From: Akkermansiaceae bacterium | GTDB taxonomy: Bacteria > Verrucomicrobiota > Verrucomicrobiia > Verrucomicrobiales > Akkermansiaceae | Assembly (NCBI GenBank): GCA_011524615.1 | Contig: WTJZ01000112.1 | Coordinates: forward strand, 1-32,629 | Length of the DNA: 32,629 nucleotides | Direction of reading: 5' to 3' | Shown: one piece after another, positions 1 through 9,230 of the stretch | Numbering within the stretch: the stretch's first letter is position 1 | Layout of the letters: each line of letters starts with the position of its first letter | The notes under the pieces: generated by a model | Seen by the model: the letters and a program-made list of their open reading frames with translations, nothing else | Told to the model about the DNA's origin: nothing | Databases searched by the model: none | Program-made: the position numbers and the translations under genes

Positions 1-4
1 GCAG

Positions 5-595
5 CTACTTGCGTTGCCAGATCATGACGAGTTCCTTTCCCTTGCGGCCTGCGTAGGTGTTCTTCGGTCGGTAGGACTCGATCAGGTTGAAGTGGGGGGA
101 GAAGAGTTCTGTGATTTCTGGGACGGAGCTCTGGAAGGGTGGGCCAATCGTTGGGTCATCGATATCTCTCGGGGTGAGGAAGATGATGGCGATCCAGTGG
201 GCTCCAGCAGGGAGTAGTCTCGCGCACGCCTCGGCATATGAGGGGCGTAGGGAGGGATCGATGGCGCAGAAGCAGGTGTGCTCGAAGATAGCGGAGACAT
301 GTGGAAACGAGCCTTCTGTCAGGAAGTCGACCTGCTGGAACTCTACTTGAGAGTCAGGATCGAGAGTGCGGGCTAGCTTGAGAGCAGTCACTGAGATATC
401 GAGACCGATGGTTTGGGCTGTGGGGATCGCTTTTGCGATAGCTCTGGCATCGTGACCGCGACCACATCCAGGCACGAGGATGGTCTCGCTGCCGAAGTAG
501 GCGGGACTCTCTTGCAGGAGGTCTATGAGAGGAGGGGCGGCTGCTCCCTTATCCCATGGTGTGTCTCCTACTTGATAACGTTCTTCCCAGCTCAT
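5..595 (-). CDS. TPMT-like SAM-dependent methyltransferase
   Basis: This is probably a cytosolic class I methyltransferase of the thiopurine S-methyltransferase-like family, which transfers methyl groups from SAM to small thiol, halide or similar acceptors. The true substrate cannot be read from the sequence. The N-terminus (MSWEERYQVGDTPWDKG) is the family's usual opening. The glycine-rich SAM motif VPGCGRGHD follows, and the C-terminus has the family-like RKGKELVMIWQR. The longer frame reaches 634, but its 13 extra residues do not fit the family, so I chose the internal ATG at 595. Neither start has a Shine-Dalgarno sequence. The length of about 196 residues is normal for the family. It is divergent from the secreted cytochrome-like gene. 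Family assignment is good; substrate is unknown. Confidence 0.85.
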   Translation of the reverse strand: MSWEERYQVGDTPWDKGAAAPPLIDLLQESPAYFGSETILVPGCGRGHDARAIAKAIPTAQTIGLDISVTALKLARTLDPDSQVEFQQVDFLTEGSFPHVSAIFEHTCFCAIDPSLRPSYAEACARLLPAGAHWIAIIFLTPRDIDDPTIGPPFQSSVPEITELFSPHFNLIESYRPKNTYAGRKGKELVMIWQRK

Positions 596-652
596 GGGCA
601 CAATGTAATGGAGATTGCCTAGAACACAACTCATGATATGATGAGAATGACT

Positions 653-1474
653 ATGAGAGCCTTCTTCTATATCTTAGTGGCTACAATGGGATGCGTGTGT
701 GCGACCCCCACGACTTATGAATTATGGCGTACTAAGTATCCTGGGACGACTCAGACGCAGACGATGGGGTGTAGTGTATGTCATACGACCTCTGCAGGGG
801 GGCCTCCCTGGAATAGTTATGGGCGCGACCTAGTCTTCGCGTTTCGGTTCGACCTGAATCGGAGTGATATCGAGTTAGCAATGGAGATGATCGAGGAGAT
901 GGACTCAGATGGCGATGGGAATACAAATATCGAGGAGATCACCGCGGATACACCGGCGGGGTGGACATCGGGAGATAATAATGTCTTTCTCAACTTCACG
1001 GAGCAAGGAGTGCCAGTCGTGACGCGAGATCAACCACCAGTGTCGGGCTATCTCTATGATCTCGATCCAGTTGAGCAGTCCGCATATGAGAGTTGGGTGA
1101 GTCTCTACTTCCCCGGAGAGACTGATGAGTCTGTGATTGGCGCGTCAGCAGACCCTAACCAAGACGGGATCTCTAACTTGTTGGCCTTCTATCTAGGGAC
1201 TGATCCTACTGCTACAAGTGCACAGAATGCACTCTCAATGAGTGTCCAGGGGGCATATCTGATCGTCTCCCATGGGAGACGTACAGAAGCGGCTGCTCTT
1301 GCTGCGACTCTCCATATGAGTGAAAGCCTCTCAGGCTGGAGTGATGTAGAGAGTGATGGGGTTGTGCCCTCAGTCACGACCGATGGAGTGTCTGCGGGAG
1401 TAGACCTGATCGAGTATCAGATTCCACTTCCGGCAGGAGGGCGGGTCTTTAGTTACCTAGAGGTGAGCGAGTAA
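653..1474 (+). CDS. Secreted monoheme protein with calcium-loop repeats
   Basis: I do not recognise a named family. Starting at 653 the protein opens with a signal peptide (MRAFFYILVATMGCVCA), the best of several clustered ATGs at 638-653. Soon after comes one c-type heme site, CSVCH, in a short cysteine-containing region. Two thrombospondin-type-3 or EF-hand-like loops follow: DSDGDGNTNIEE in the first half and DPNQDGISNLLAFYLGTDP in the second. The C-terminal part is a beta-rich module often seen at the end of verrucomicrobial secreted proteins. It is probably exported and calcium-stabilised, and may carry heme. No redox partner is encoded beside it. It converges on murE with only 8 bp between stop codons. 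The heme site could be non-functional, since no clear distal ligand can be assigned. Confidence 0.75.
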   Translation: MRAFFYILVATMGCVCATPTTYELWRTKYPGTTQTQTMGCSVCHTTSAGGPPWNSYGRDLVFAFRFDLNRSDIELAMEMIEEMDSDGDGNTNIEEITADTPAGWTSGDNNVFLNFTEQGVPVVTRDQPPVSGYLYDLDPVEQSAYESWVSLYFPGETDESVIGASADPNQDGISNLLAFYLGTDPTATSAQNALSMSVQGAYLIVSHGRRTEAAALAATLHMSESLSGWSDVESDGVVPSVTTDGVSAGVDLIEYQIPLPAGGRVFSYLEVSE

Positions 1475-1482
1475 TCGTGTGA

Positions 1483-3036
1483 CTAGTCACTGTAATCATT
1501 ACGGGGCGCACTCTTCTTTTGAAGTGCTTCTTGGAGTTCGGCTTCCTTTTTCTGCAAGGCATCGCGTAGGTGCTTGCGGTCATTGAAGTGAACCTTTTCG
1601 GTGCCGAAGATTTGGTAGTCTTCATGGCCCTTACCAGCAATGAGAATGACATCGCCATTTCGGGCGAGGTCGACCGCGGTTTGGATCGCTTTCGCTCTAT
1701 CGACGATGGAGAGGTGATGGTCTCCGATGAGGCCTGACTCTACTTCCTTGATGATTGAGATCGGGTTCTCGGTACGAGGGTTGTCAGAGGTGACGATACA
1801 GAAGGTACTACGACGGCTCGCAGCCTCTGCCATGAGAGGGCGCTTGGTCGCATCACGGTCTCCACCACAGCCGAAGACCGTGATGAGGCGGGTCGGCTCC
1901 AGTTCTTGGAGAGTTTGGCAGACGTTTTCGAGTGCATCTGGAGTGTGCGCGTAGTCGACAAAGGCGTGGAGCTGGATACTCTGAGAGACACGTTCGAGGC
2001 GGCCAGGTACCTGCTTAGCGGTTTGGATCGCGGCGATCGCTTCACGCATATTGAGGAGCTTTGGCGCCGTGACGGAGGCGAGAGCCGCGAGGATGTTACG
2101 GATGTTAAAGAGGCCGATCATCGGGGTCTGCACGAGGTAGGACTTCTTATTATAGTCGAGTCGGAACTCTGCACCCTTACCTGTCTGCTTAATATCCTTT
2201 GCACGGAGGTCGGCATCTACTGAGAACCCAAAGGTGATTTGACGGAGCTGCGGGAACTCATCCTTGAGCTCTAGGGAGAGTCGCTTACCGTAGGTGTCAT
2301 CGATGTTGATGATCGCGCAGGGCTTAGTCTGTGGATCTTGTTGACCGAGTTGGATGAAGAGTTGCTTCTTAGCCTGGTAATAGTTCTCCATCGTCCCGTG
2401 GTAGTCGAGATGATCCTGCGTCAGGTTCGTAAAGACAGCGGTATTGATGGTGAGGTCTGCGGTTCTCCCTTGGTCGATGCCGTGTGAGGAGAGCTCGAGT
2501 GCGACACCGAGGCAACGGTTGTTGACCATGTTCGCTAGGCTACGGTGGAGCGAGATGGCATCTGGGGTGGTGAGCTCAGCCTTGCGCGCGCCGTTGCCCT
2601 CATCATTCCACACCGTCCCGAGGAGACCGTTCTTGCCGAACTTAGCTCTCATGAGCGAGTCGATGAGGAAGGTGGTCGTCGTCTTACCATTGGTCCCTGT
2701 GACACCGAGTACCGCGAGAGACTCAGAAGGGTAATCATAGAAGATGTGTGCGAGCTGAGATGCACCGCGGCGGACATCTGGGCTCTTGAGGAAGACAATG
2801 TTCTCCGGCGCGTCCTTTGGGAACTCTTGGCAGAGGATAGCGGTTGCTCCTGCTTCGATCGCTTGCGGAATGTAGTCATGGCCATCGGAGGCATTCCCCT
2901 TGATCGCAATGAAGAGCGCACCTGGCTCTACTGCTCTAGAGTCTAGCGTGATACTAGAGATCTCAGCGTCATGGCTCTGAGAGAGCGGATGAAGGGAGAC
3001 GAAGTTAGATGACTCAAGAAGTTCCGAAACAAGCAT
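1483..3036 (-). CDS. murE: UDP-MurNAc-tripeptide synthetase MurE (meso-DAP type)
   Basis: This cytoplasmic peptidoglycan enzyme adds the third residue to UDP-MurNAc-L-Ala-D-Glu using ATP. The ATP-binding P-loop TGTNGKTT is at about residues 113-120. The central Mur ligase domain contains the carbamylated-lysine region YQAKKQLF (about 220-227). The C-terminal domain carries DNPR at 418-421, the signature of ligases that choose meso-diaminopimelate over lysine, so the cell wall is predicted to be of the DAP type. The length of 517 residues is normal. The gene stands alone and is not part of a dcw cluster; no other mur or fts genes are visible in the window. It is divergent from asnS, and its stop codon lies in the 12-bp palindrome at 1479-1490. 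No Shine-Dalgarno sequence precedes the ATG. Confidence 0.96.
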   Translation of the reverse strand: MLVSELLESSNFVSLHPLSQSHDAEISSITLDSRAVEPGALFIAIKGNASDGHDYIPQAIEAGATAILCQEFPKDAPENIVFLKSPDVRRGASQLAHIFYDYPSESLAVLGVTGTNGKTTTTFLIDSLMRAKFGKNGLLGTVWNDEGNGARKAELTTPDAISLHRSLANMVNNRCLGVALELSSHGIDQGRTADLTINTAVFTNLTQDHLDYHGTMENYYQAKKQLFIQLGQQDPQTKPCAIINIDDTYGKRLSLELKDEFPQLRQITFGFSVDADLRAKDIKQTGKGAEFRLDYNKKSYLVQTPMIGLFNIRNILAALASVTAPKLLNMREAIAAIQTAKQVPGRLERVSQSIQLHAFVDYAHTPDALENVCQTLQELEPTRLITVFGCGGDRDATKRPLMAEAASRRSTFCIVTSDNPRTENPISIIKEVESGLIGDHHLSIVDRAKAIQTAVDLARNGDVILIAGKGHEDYQIFGTEKVHFNDRKHLRDALQKKEAELQEALQKKSAPRNDYSD

Positions 3037-3130
3037 AGTCTGTGAGGTATTGCAGATTCTCTGGATTCTTCAATGCTATTATTTAGGAATTCGAGCATGA
3101 CAGATGGGCCAGATTTGTCATGTTACTGAT

Positions 3131-4471
3131 ATGAAATTGATTAAAGAGCTGCTCTCACAAGATGAGGCTCTAGAGAATATCGTCGTTAATGGATGGGTCC
3201 GAAGCCGTCGAGACTCTAAGGCATTCTCCTTCTTTGCTCTCAATGACGGGTCCTGTGTAGGGAATCTCCAGGTGATCGTTGACGCGGGCATACCTGGTAG
3301 TGAGAAGATGACGGAGGCGAATACGGGCGCATCCGTATCGATTACAGGAAACCTAGTCCCCTCTCCTGGGAAGAATCAGAAGTGGGAGCTCCAGGCGGTG
3401 GAGTTTCGCCTACTAGGGGGCGCTCCAGAGGACTTCCCTCTGCAGAAGAAGGGGCATACTCGTGAATTCCTCAGAGAGATCGCGCATCTCAGGCCGAGGA
3501 CGAATCTCTTCGGGGCGGTCTTCAGAATCCGTAGTAGAGCGACTCTCGCTGTGCATCAGTTCTTCCAAGAGCGAGGGTTTCATAATGTTCATACCCCTAT
3601 TCTGACCACGAGTGACTGCGAAGGGGCGGGGGAGATGTTTCAGGTCGTCGTACCGGATAAGAAGGAGGAGTTCTTTGGTGAGCCTGCCTTCTTAACCGTT
3701 AGTGGGCAGCTCGAGGGGGAGACCTTTGCGACCGCGCTCTCACGGATTTACACGTTTGGCCCGACCTTCAGAGCGGAGAACTCTAATACCTCCCGTCATG
3801 CTGCTGAGTTCTGGATGATCGAGCCTGAGATTGCCTTTTGTGATTTGAAGGGAGATATGGATTTAGCTGAGGATTTCCTGTGTGCCGTGATTAGAGATAC
3901 GCTGGACTACTGTGCAGAGGATATCGAGTTTCTGAACAAGTTCGTCGATAAGGAGTTGTTGGCTCGTCTTGAGGGGATCGTGGCGGAGCCGTTTGCACGC
4001 ATTAGTTATCGAGAGGCATTGGAGTTACTTGAGAAGAGCGGTAAGAGCTTCGAGTATGAGTATAACTTCGAGAGTGGTCTCCAGTCTGAACATGAACGTT
4101 ACCTCTGCGAGGAGTACTTCCAGAAGCCGACGATCGTCTTTGATTATCCTAAGTCAGTGAAGCCGTTCTACATGAAGCAGAACGATGATGGCGAGACCGT
4201 TGCGGCGATGGATGTCCTCGTGCCTGGCATTGGTGAGATTATCGGAGGCAGTCAGCGAGAAGATGATCTAGAGGTGCTGACCAAGGCGGTCGAGGAACAT
4301 GAGATCGACGCCAAGCATTATGAATGGTATGTCGAACTGCGTAAGTATGGATCAGTTCCTCATGCGGGCTTTGGCCTCGGGTTTGAGCGCTTGATCATGC
4401 TCTTGACTGGAGTCTCTAATATTAGAGATGTGATCCCATTCCCAAGGACTCCTGGGAACTGTAAGTTCTAG
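3131..4471 (+). CDS. asnS: Asparaginyl-tRNA synthetase
   Basis: A class IIb aminoacyl-tRNA synthetase that charges tRNA-Asn. An N-terminal OB-fold anticodon-binding domain ([20 protein letters not shown]) is followed by the class II catalytic core. Motif 2, [21 protein letters not shown] in part, and motif 3, [15 protein letters not shown] near the C-terminus, are intact. The [10 protein letters not shown] form is typical of AsnRS rather than AspRS. The open frame begins at 3104, but the family usually starts close to the OB fold, so I chose the ATG at 3131 ([10 protein letters not shown]), giving 446 residues. There is no Shine-Dalgarno sequence. Its TAG stop overlaps the stop of the convergent secreted-protein gene within a single CTAG. 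Confidence 0.96.
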   Translation: MKLIKELLSQDEALENIVVNGWVRSRRDSKAFSFFALNDGSCVGNLQVIVDAGIPGSEKMTEANTGASVSITGNLVPSPGKNQKWELQAVEFRLLGGAPEDFPLQKKGHTREFLREIAHLRPRTNLFGAVFRIRSRATLAVHQFFQERGFHNVHTPILTTSDCEGAGEMFQVVVPDKKEEFFGEPAFLTVSGQLEGETFATALSRIYTFGPTFRAENSNTSRHAAEFWMIEPEIAFCDLKGDMDLAEDFLCAVIRDTLDYCAEDIEFLNKFVDKELLARLEGIVAEPFARISYREALELLEKSGKSFEYEYNFESGLQSEHERYLCEEYFQKPTIVFDYPKSVKPFYMKQNDDGETVAAMDVLVPGIGEIIGGSQREDDLEVLTKAVEEHEIDAKHYEWYVELRKYGSVPHAGFGLGFERLIMLLTGVSNIRDVIPFPRTPGNCKF

Positions 4472-7400
4472 AGCTCCTCGACAACGAGCCTCAGAAAGGC
4501 GGAGGTTGGTCCTCCGCTGGCTGGGGCGCGTAGTCTCACTCCGACCTGCTCTGTCGTATCGTCTCCACTAGTAGTCGGGGTAAGCCATTCTAGATCACTG
4601 GCATCCGCACTCCAGGTAGTTCCACCGAGGTTACTCGTATATTCGACGCGATATTTGATGCCATCGACGACCCACTCATTATCAACGAGTGCCCCTCCCA
4701 TGCGACGAGGGAAGGTGAGACTGAGGTGCCCTGTATCGCTCACCCGATCTAGTTGCAGACTGGGGTGAGAGCTTTGGTCACTCGGGTCGGTATTAAAGGC
4801 GTACTCTAATATATTAGGCGTACCATCGCCATCAGAGTCATTACGGTTCTGGCTGCCTGCCGGGTCGAGGTCGTGACTGCGTCTCCAGAGAGAGAAGGGT
4901 TCCGTGTAGCTCTCGTAGATGTCGAGTACTTCAGTAGCGGTGAGGGCGCGTTGGTAGATCTTGATTTCATCGAACGCGCCCTGGTAGTCGACTCCGATAA
5001 TGAGGTCCGTCATTTCGGTCATCGGATAGAACTTATTCGTGCCGCTAGCCCAGAGTGTACCGTTCAGATAGATATGCATCTCACCCGTGGTGGCGTTTTT
5101 AGTGAAGACCCAGTGATTCCATTGGTTTTGATATTCCTGAGAGGTGGCTGCCTTAGAGATTCGGTCGACGGTCGCTCCAGAGTTCCCCGCATCGAAGTAG
5201 ACGGATCCGTCACTCCAAGGGAGGTGGACATTGATCACTGATTGGTATGAGCTATTCAGAGAACGGATAAAGGTGGTGCGGTCTGGGAGAGATGCAGCTC
5301 CCTCAGCCCAGCAGGAGATCGTGAGCTCCTCTGAGACGGTCTCAAAGAGTCGAGCTGGGAAGGTGATGCCCCCTGAGGAGTAGATGCCGACGCCTAGGCC
5401 AGAGCCAACAACCCCAGTAATAGGATAGGCCCCTGTGAGCAGGGCATCGTTTCCATGTCCTCGTCGGCCGGGGATCGAGCTGTCAGAGTTGATCGTATTC
5501 AGGGTCCATTCACCGATAAGGTCACCGAGAGCATTCAGGGTAACAGTATAGGTAGGGGAGTCATTGACACCATCATAGAGGGTGTATTGAAAGCTGGTCG
5601 TATATCCCTCTAGTGATTCGTCTGCGGTGTAGGTGAGCGTCGGAAAGCTGCCACTCAGTGTCCCTCGGTCAGGTTGGGTATAGGAGACGGTGAGGTCAGC
5701 CCCCTCTAGGTCGATCGCAGGGAGGTGGACCTCCAGTGAGTCTCCAGCATAGAGCGTTAGATTACTACCTGATGGGGCGAAGTTGTCAGGGTACCCTGAG
5801 ACGAGATCTGGTGTCGATGTCGTCAGGAGCGGGTCAAAGTCATCTGCGGGGCTGAGGATGATCTCCTCGATCTCTATGCCGTCATCCTGAACCATGAGGT
5901 AGAGGAATTGAGCGCCAGTAGTCGGTATCGTGAGACGGGCAGACCTCCAGGATGCTACGGTGGAGAAGCCGCTCAGACTGACGGTATGGTCGGCGTCAGG
6001 GGCGGTTCCGATGTAGCAGGACTGATCATTGGTGGTGGCGCCTGAGGCCTTGACCCACACATTATACTCGCCAGCCTCTGCGAACTCGACCGCATACTGG
6101 AGATAGCTCGACCAAGTGGAGAGGGTCTCATCGGCAGAGTACCGCGTCCCGTAGTTAAACTCGGTACTAACAGAGCCTAGGGAGTCGCTGACCCACCAGT
6201 GTATCCCTTGGACCTCTTGGTGTAGGTAATCGGAAGCACTCAGATGAAGAAGGCCGTCCTCGCCCTGTGAGAAATGTGAACGGGGGAGTCCTGTCTCAGG
6301 AACCGATACCGGTCTGAGAACATTGTGCAGCTGGATAGACTGCACCCATGCCGTATCACATGCGTCCCCTGTGAGAGAAGAGTTACGGACATAGAGTTGC
6401 CAATGTTCGACATCCTTGAGCGAGTTGATCTCATTGAGCAGGTTCATCTCCGCCCATCGTCCTTGGATCGTCCAGTGATCCTTGAGTAGTGAGAGGCCAG
6501 GGTAAGATGTCTGGAAGGAGTCTCGATCGATGTTCTGCCTCACGATGAGCTGGAATCGATCATCATTCATGACCCACGAGAGATCGAGTCCTCTGAGTAA
6601 GTAGCCCCAAGCCTCGTAATCCGAGCTGCCACTGAAGTATGCTCGGTCGGTGCGCTCTCGTAATGTAGGCTCATCGTCGTGGTCAAACTGAAAGCTGCAG
6701 AGCTCTTGATCGACGCCTGATTTGCCCCGTAGATAGAGCTGACAGACTTTCTCTGTGTCTGAGAGATAGGAGATGGAGCAGTAGAGGGCGCAGTCTATAC
6801 TAGGATCAGCAGGGGTGAGCCCGATCTCTACAGCGTGATTATACTGGCCCTCACGACTTGACCCGATGCTCGCTTGTAGTTGGCACCCATAGTCGTTATT
6901 CCATGCTAGTGCATGCGCGCTTCTCACGGCATCACCATCAGCGAGAACGAGGGCAGGGACCTCGATGGATCCAGCTACTGCACCACTCGCGTTCTCTCCG
7001 ATATTGGGCAGAGTAGTCCATGTCGGAGTTCCAGCGTACTCTCTTAACTCATATGCCGCAGTACCGTCACAGGTGTCAGAGACGATCGTATGGAGAGGGT
7101 TACGCATGTACTTGAGCGATTCCTCGAAGGACTGCTGATCCTGAGTGCCGTGGTCTCCAGGAGCCTGTACTAAAAGAGCCTGGTTACCTGAGCTGATGGA
7201 GCCTAGATGGTAGATGGACGATACTTCATCCTCACGGAAGTCACCTTCTATACTAGGGTCTGTAGGGTGATAGTACGTCTGGTAAGCGAGGCGAGCACTG
7301 GTCTGGAACTCAGCCACGGTTGGTAAGTTCTCATAAGTGAGGTCGGCTGCATCCGTCGTAGTAATGAAGTCGTCAGGAATCTCACCCGGAGTGGTCGCTC

Positions 7401-7896
7401 CTACGCGACCAATAAAGCCGGTGAAGAAGTCATCATTCAGAAGAACGAGACTATTCGCCATGCGAGACCCTCCAGAGTTTCCCCCAGCATAGATGTGGTT
7501 AGGATCGACATCGTAGAGTTCTGTCATCCGTCTAGCCCCGAGAGCGGTGGCGGTACGCCTTCTCGTATCTGGAGCATAGTTACTGAGTAAGTCACCGGCG
7601 ACAAATAGGAGCCGGTATTTATCCAAGAGCGGGAGCATGTAGGCGTCAGACGCGATGGTGTATCCAGATTGGGTCGCATTACAGTAAGCAAAGAGTCCGT
7701 AGGTCTCGGTTTCGCTATAATTCACAGGGAGGCGATAGTCATACCGCCGTGTCGCCATATTGATAGTAGAATACGGGAGCTGATCGCTCTCTATGAGTTC
7801 TGATGTGTCTTCTAACTCTCCCAGGATCTGGTAGTTCCTGAGAGTCTGGCTGAATAGACTCGAAAGGGTAAGGAAGAAGACTAGAGAGCGTATCAT
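4468..7896 (-). CDS. Large secreted protein, esterase-like plus LamG-like domains
   Basis: A very long exported protein, about 1,142 residues from the ATG at 7896, which begins a clear signal peptide ([16 protein letters not shown]). The frame extends to 7926 but the extra 10 residues would spoil the signal. The N-terminal third looks like an alpha/beta-hydrolase fold with the nucleophile elbow [11 protein letters not shown] and catalytic-serine candidate Ser151 (numbered from 7926). A beta-rich module resembling carbohydrate-binding domains follows ([11 protein letters not shown]). After it come an Ig- or cadherin-like stretch, a LamG/concanavalin-like domain at roughly 800-1000, and a calcium loop [19 protein letters not shown]. 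It may be a surface or secreted esterase acting on polysaccharide; this is an inference and no substrate can be named. It overlaps asnS tail to tail by 4 bp. Confidence 0.8.
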   Translation of the reverse strand: MIRSLVFFLTLSSLFSQTLRNYQILGELEDTSELIESDQLPYSTINMATRRYDYRLPVNYSETETYGLFAYCNATQSGYTIASDAYMLPLLDKYRLLFVAGDLLSNYAPDTRRRTATALGARRMTELYDVDPNHIYAGGNSGGSRMANSLVLLNDDFFTGFIGRVGATTPGEIPDDFITTTDAADLTYENLPTVAEFQTSARLAYQTYYHPTDPSIEGDFREDEVSSIYHLGSISSGNQALLVQAPGDHGTQDQQSFEESLKYMRNPLHTIVSDTCDGTAAYELREYAGTPTWTTLPNIGENASGAVAGSIEVPALVLADGDAVRSAHALAWNNDYGCQLQASIGSSREGQYNHAVEIGLTPADPSIDCALYCSISYLSDTEKVCQLYLRGKSGVDQELCSFQFDHDDEPTLRERTDRAYFSGSSDYEAWGYLLRGLDLSWVMNDDRFQLIVRQNIDRDSFQTSYPGLSLLKDHWTIQGRWAEMNLLNEINSLKDVEHWQLYVRNSSLTGDACDTAWVQSIQLHNVLRPVSVPETGLPRSHFSQGEDGLLHLSASDYLHQEVQGIHWWVSDSLGSVSTEFNYGTRYSADETLSTWSSYLQYAVEFAEAGEYNVWVKASGATTNDQSCYIGTAPDADHTVSLSGFSTVASWRSARLTIPTTGAQFLYLMVQDDGIEIEEIILSPADDFDPLLTTSTPDLVSGYPDNFAPSGSNLTLYAGDSLEVHLPAIDLEGADLTVSYTQPDRGTLSGSFPTLTYTADESLEGYTTSFQYTLYDGVNDSPTYTVTLNALGDLIGEWTLNTINSDSSIPGRRGHGNDALLTGAYPITGVVGSGLGVGIYSSGGITFPARLFETVSEELTISCWAEGAASLPDRTTFIRSLNSSYQSVINVHLPWSDGSVYFDAGNSGATVDRISKAATSQEYQNQWNHWVFTKNATTGEMHIYLNGTLWASGTNKFYPMTEMTDLIIGVDYQGAFDEIKIYQRALTATEVLDIYESYTEPFSLWRRSHDLDPAGSQNRNDSDGDGTPNILEYAFNTDPSDQSSHPSLQLDRVSDTGHLSLTFPRRMGGALVDNEWVVDGIKYRVEYTSNLGGTTWSADASDLEWLTPTTSGDDTTEQVGVRLRAPASGGPTSAFLRLVVEEL

Positions 7897-8259
7897 ATCA
7901 GGGGAGCGATAACATGGTTCTCTCATTGGGGGAGAGTAAATAAATTAAAAAAATCAACTGTTTGATGGATTGTTTTTGCTGGGTAGATGTGAGTGTTCTT
8001 CCTCATAGCGAGCTGGATGAGCGGTCATGCAAGAAGAGAGAGAGATGAAAGATCGTAACGTACGCTCACTTTACTACACGATCGGACTCGATCTCTTGGG
8101 GTGAACCTGACTGCGATTTAATCGTGCGACTAGAGGTTGTGTATTACTCTTCTGGAACTATAGGATTGGAGCGTTTTGCAGTCAGAAAAACTGATATTAA
8201 GCTTCTGATTTTATTGAGAACGGGTCTCAGTAAGTGTTTGTTTATGTGTGGATGGATAT

Positions 8260-8285
8260 GGGGTATAACCCCTTAAGATATAAGG
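8260..8285. repeat. Two overlapping short inverted repeats
   Basis: GGGG-TATAA-CCCC (8260-8272) and CCTTA-AGATA-TAAGG (8271-8285) are both perfect and share two bases at 8271-8272, so only one could fold at a time. The stems are only 4 and 5 bp, and this may be chance. Confidence 0.3.
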
Positions 8286-8344
8286 ATCTGGAGCCTCAAA
8301 GGGATATGATTGAGTTTTTGGAATCTGTGGTTTTTTTTGTGATT

Positions 8345-8373
8345 TTGTAAGGGATGGTTAAGGACACTTAATT
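8345..8373 (+). promoter_or_regulatory. Possible promoter of the act/cox operon
   Basis: TTGTAA (8345-8350), a 17-bp spacer and TTAATT (8368-8373) form a weak sigma-70-like pair in an A/T-rich stretch about 80 bp before actA. A transcript starting near 8380 would place the palindrome at 8409-8430 in the leader. This is seen by eye only and rival promoters are likely in such A/T-rich DNA. Confidence 0.25.
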
Positions 8374-8408
8374 ATTATTAAAATTTATGGAAGAAAGTTG
8401 CTAAAATT

Positions 8409-8430
8409 GCTTGTGAAAAATTTCACAAGC
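8409..8430. promoter_or_regulatory. CRP/FNR-type operator palindrome before actA
   Basis: GCTTGTGAAA and TTTCACAAGC form a perfect 10-bp inverted repeat around a 2-bp centre. The core at 8412-8427 is TGTGA-N6-TCACA, the classic recognition pattern of CRP-family regulators. It ends only 21 bp before the actA ATG. That position suits a repressor or a leader hairpin better than a classical activator, unless the transcript is almost leaderless. The symmetry is directly visible; the identity of the regulator is inferred. Confidence 0.65.
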
Positions 8431-8451
8431 GGTTAAGTCGACCTTCACACT

Positions 8452-9207
8452 ATGGCTAATCTCTTCCCACGCTGGACGAACTATGTCCCACTGAAACTGG
8501 CAATATGCGCTGGTATTGCGGGTATTGGTATCATCGCAGCCTTCACATATTACGCTACGCCTGATACGCAGCGCGTAGGTTACATGCCGTCACAACCGAT
8601 TCCATACAACCACGAGTTGCACGTACAGCAACTTGGGTTGGATTGTCGTTATTGTCACAGCTTCGTCGAACACTCAGGTCATGCAAACGTGCCATCTGCA
8701 AACACCTGTTGGAACTGTCACCAGCACGTAAAAACGGATTCTCCTAAACTGGAGCCGCTTCGCAGAGCTGTTGATGAAACATACGAAAACTACGACGGTA
8801 AGCCGATCGAGTGGGTTCGTGTTCACAGAGTTCCTGATTATGCATACTTCAACCACTCAGCACACGTAAACCGTGGTGTCTCATGTGAGTCATGTCACGG
8901 AGAAGTACATGAGATGGAAGAGGTCTACCACGCTAAGTCTCTTACTATGGGATTCTGTCTCGAGTGTCACAGAAATCCTGAGAACAACATCCGTCCTCTC
9001 GAAGAGGTGTACAACCTAGATTACGACGCAGATACCTACCTCGCGGAGAATCAAGAAGTAGCGGATCTCGTTGAAGCATTTATCTCTAATGACGAAGTAC
9101 TCAGTGAGAAGGCTGGTAAGCTCAGCTCACAGCAGAAGCTTGGTCACTACCTTAAGAATCACTGGAACGTGCAGCCTAAAGAGTCCTGCGCAACCTGTCA
9201 CCGTTAA
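8452..9207 (+). CDS. actA: ACIII subunit ActA, pentaheme cytochrome c
   Basis: First gene of the respiratory operon. ActA is the pentaheme subunit of alternative complex III, the quinol:electron-acceptor oxidoreductase that replaces cytochrome bc1 in many Bacteroidota, Planctomycetota and Verrucomicrobiota. Five CxxCH sites are visible: CRYCH (65-69), CWNCH (86-90), CESCH (145-149), CLECH (169-173) and CATCH just before the C-terminus. A single uncleaved transmembrane anchor spans about residues 15-33 (LKLAICAGIAGIGIIAA), placing the hemes in the periplasm. The 251-residue length fits the family, as does its place directly before actB. The start ATG at 8452 has no Shine-Dalgarno sequence. Confidence 0.95.
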   Translation: MANLFPRWTNYVPLKLAICAGIAGIGIIAAFTYYATPDTQRVGYMPSQPIPYNHELHVQQLGLDCRYCHSFVEHSGHANVPSANTCWNCHQHVKTDSPKLEPLRRAVDETYENYDGKPIEWVRVHRVPDYAYFNHSAHVNRGVSCESCHGEVHEMEEVYHAKSLTMGFCLECHRNPENNIRPLEEVYNLDYDADTYLAENQEVADLVEAFISNDEVLSEKAGKLSSQQKLGHYLKNHWNVQPKESCATCHR

Positions 9208-9230
9208 TCCATACAGCAGTATATAATATA

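Larger units (their letters stand above)
7897..8451. other. Gene-poor region upstream of respiratory operon
   Basis: About 550 bp with no convincing reading frame. It lies between the divergent secreted-protein gene and actA and should hold the promoter(s) of both. The actA-proximal half is A/T-rich. It contains overlapping short inverted repeats at 8260-8285, a weak promoter-like pair near 8345-8373 and a perfect operator-like palindrome at 8409-8430. Nothing else is recognisable. Confidence 0.7.
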
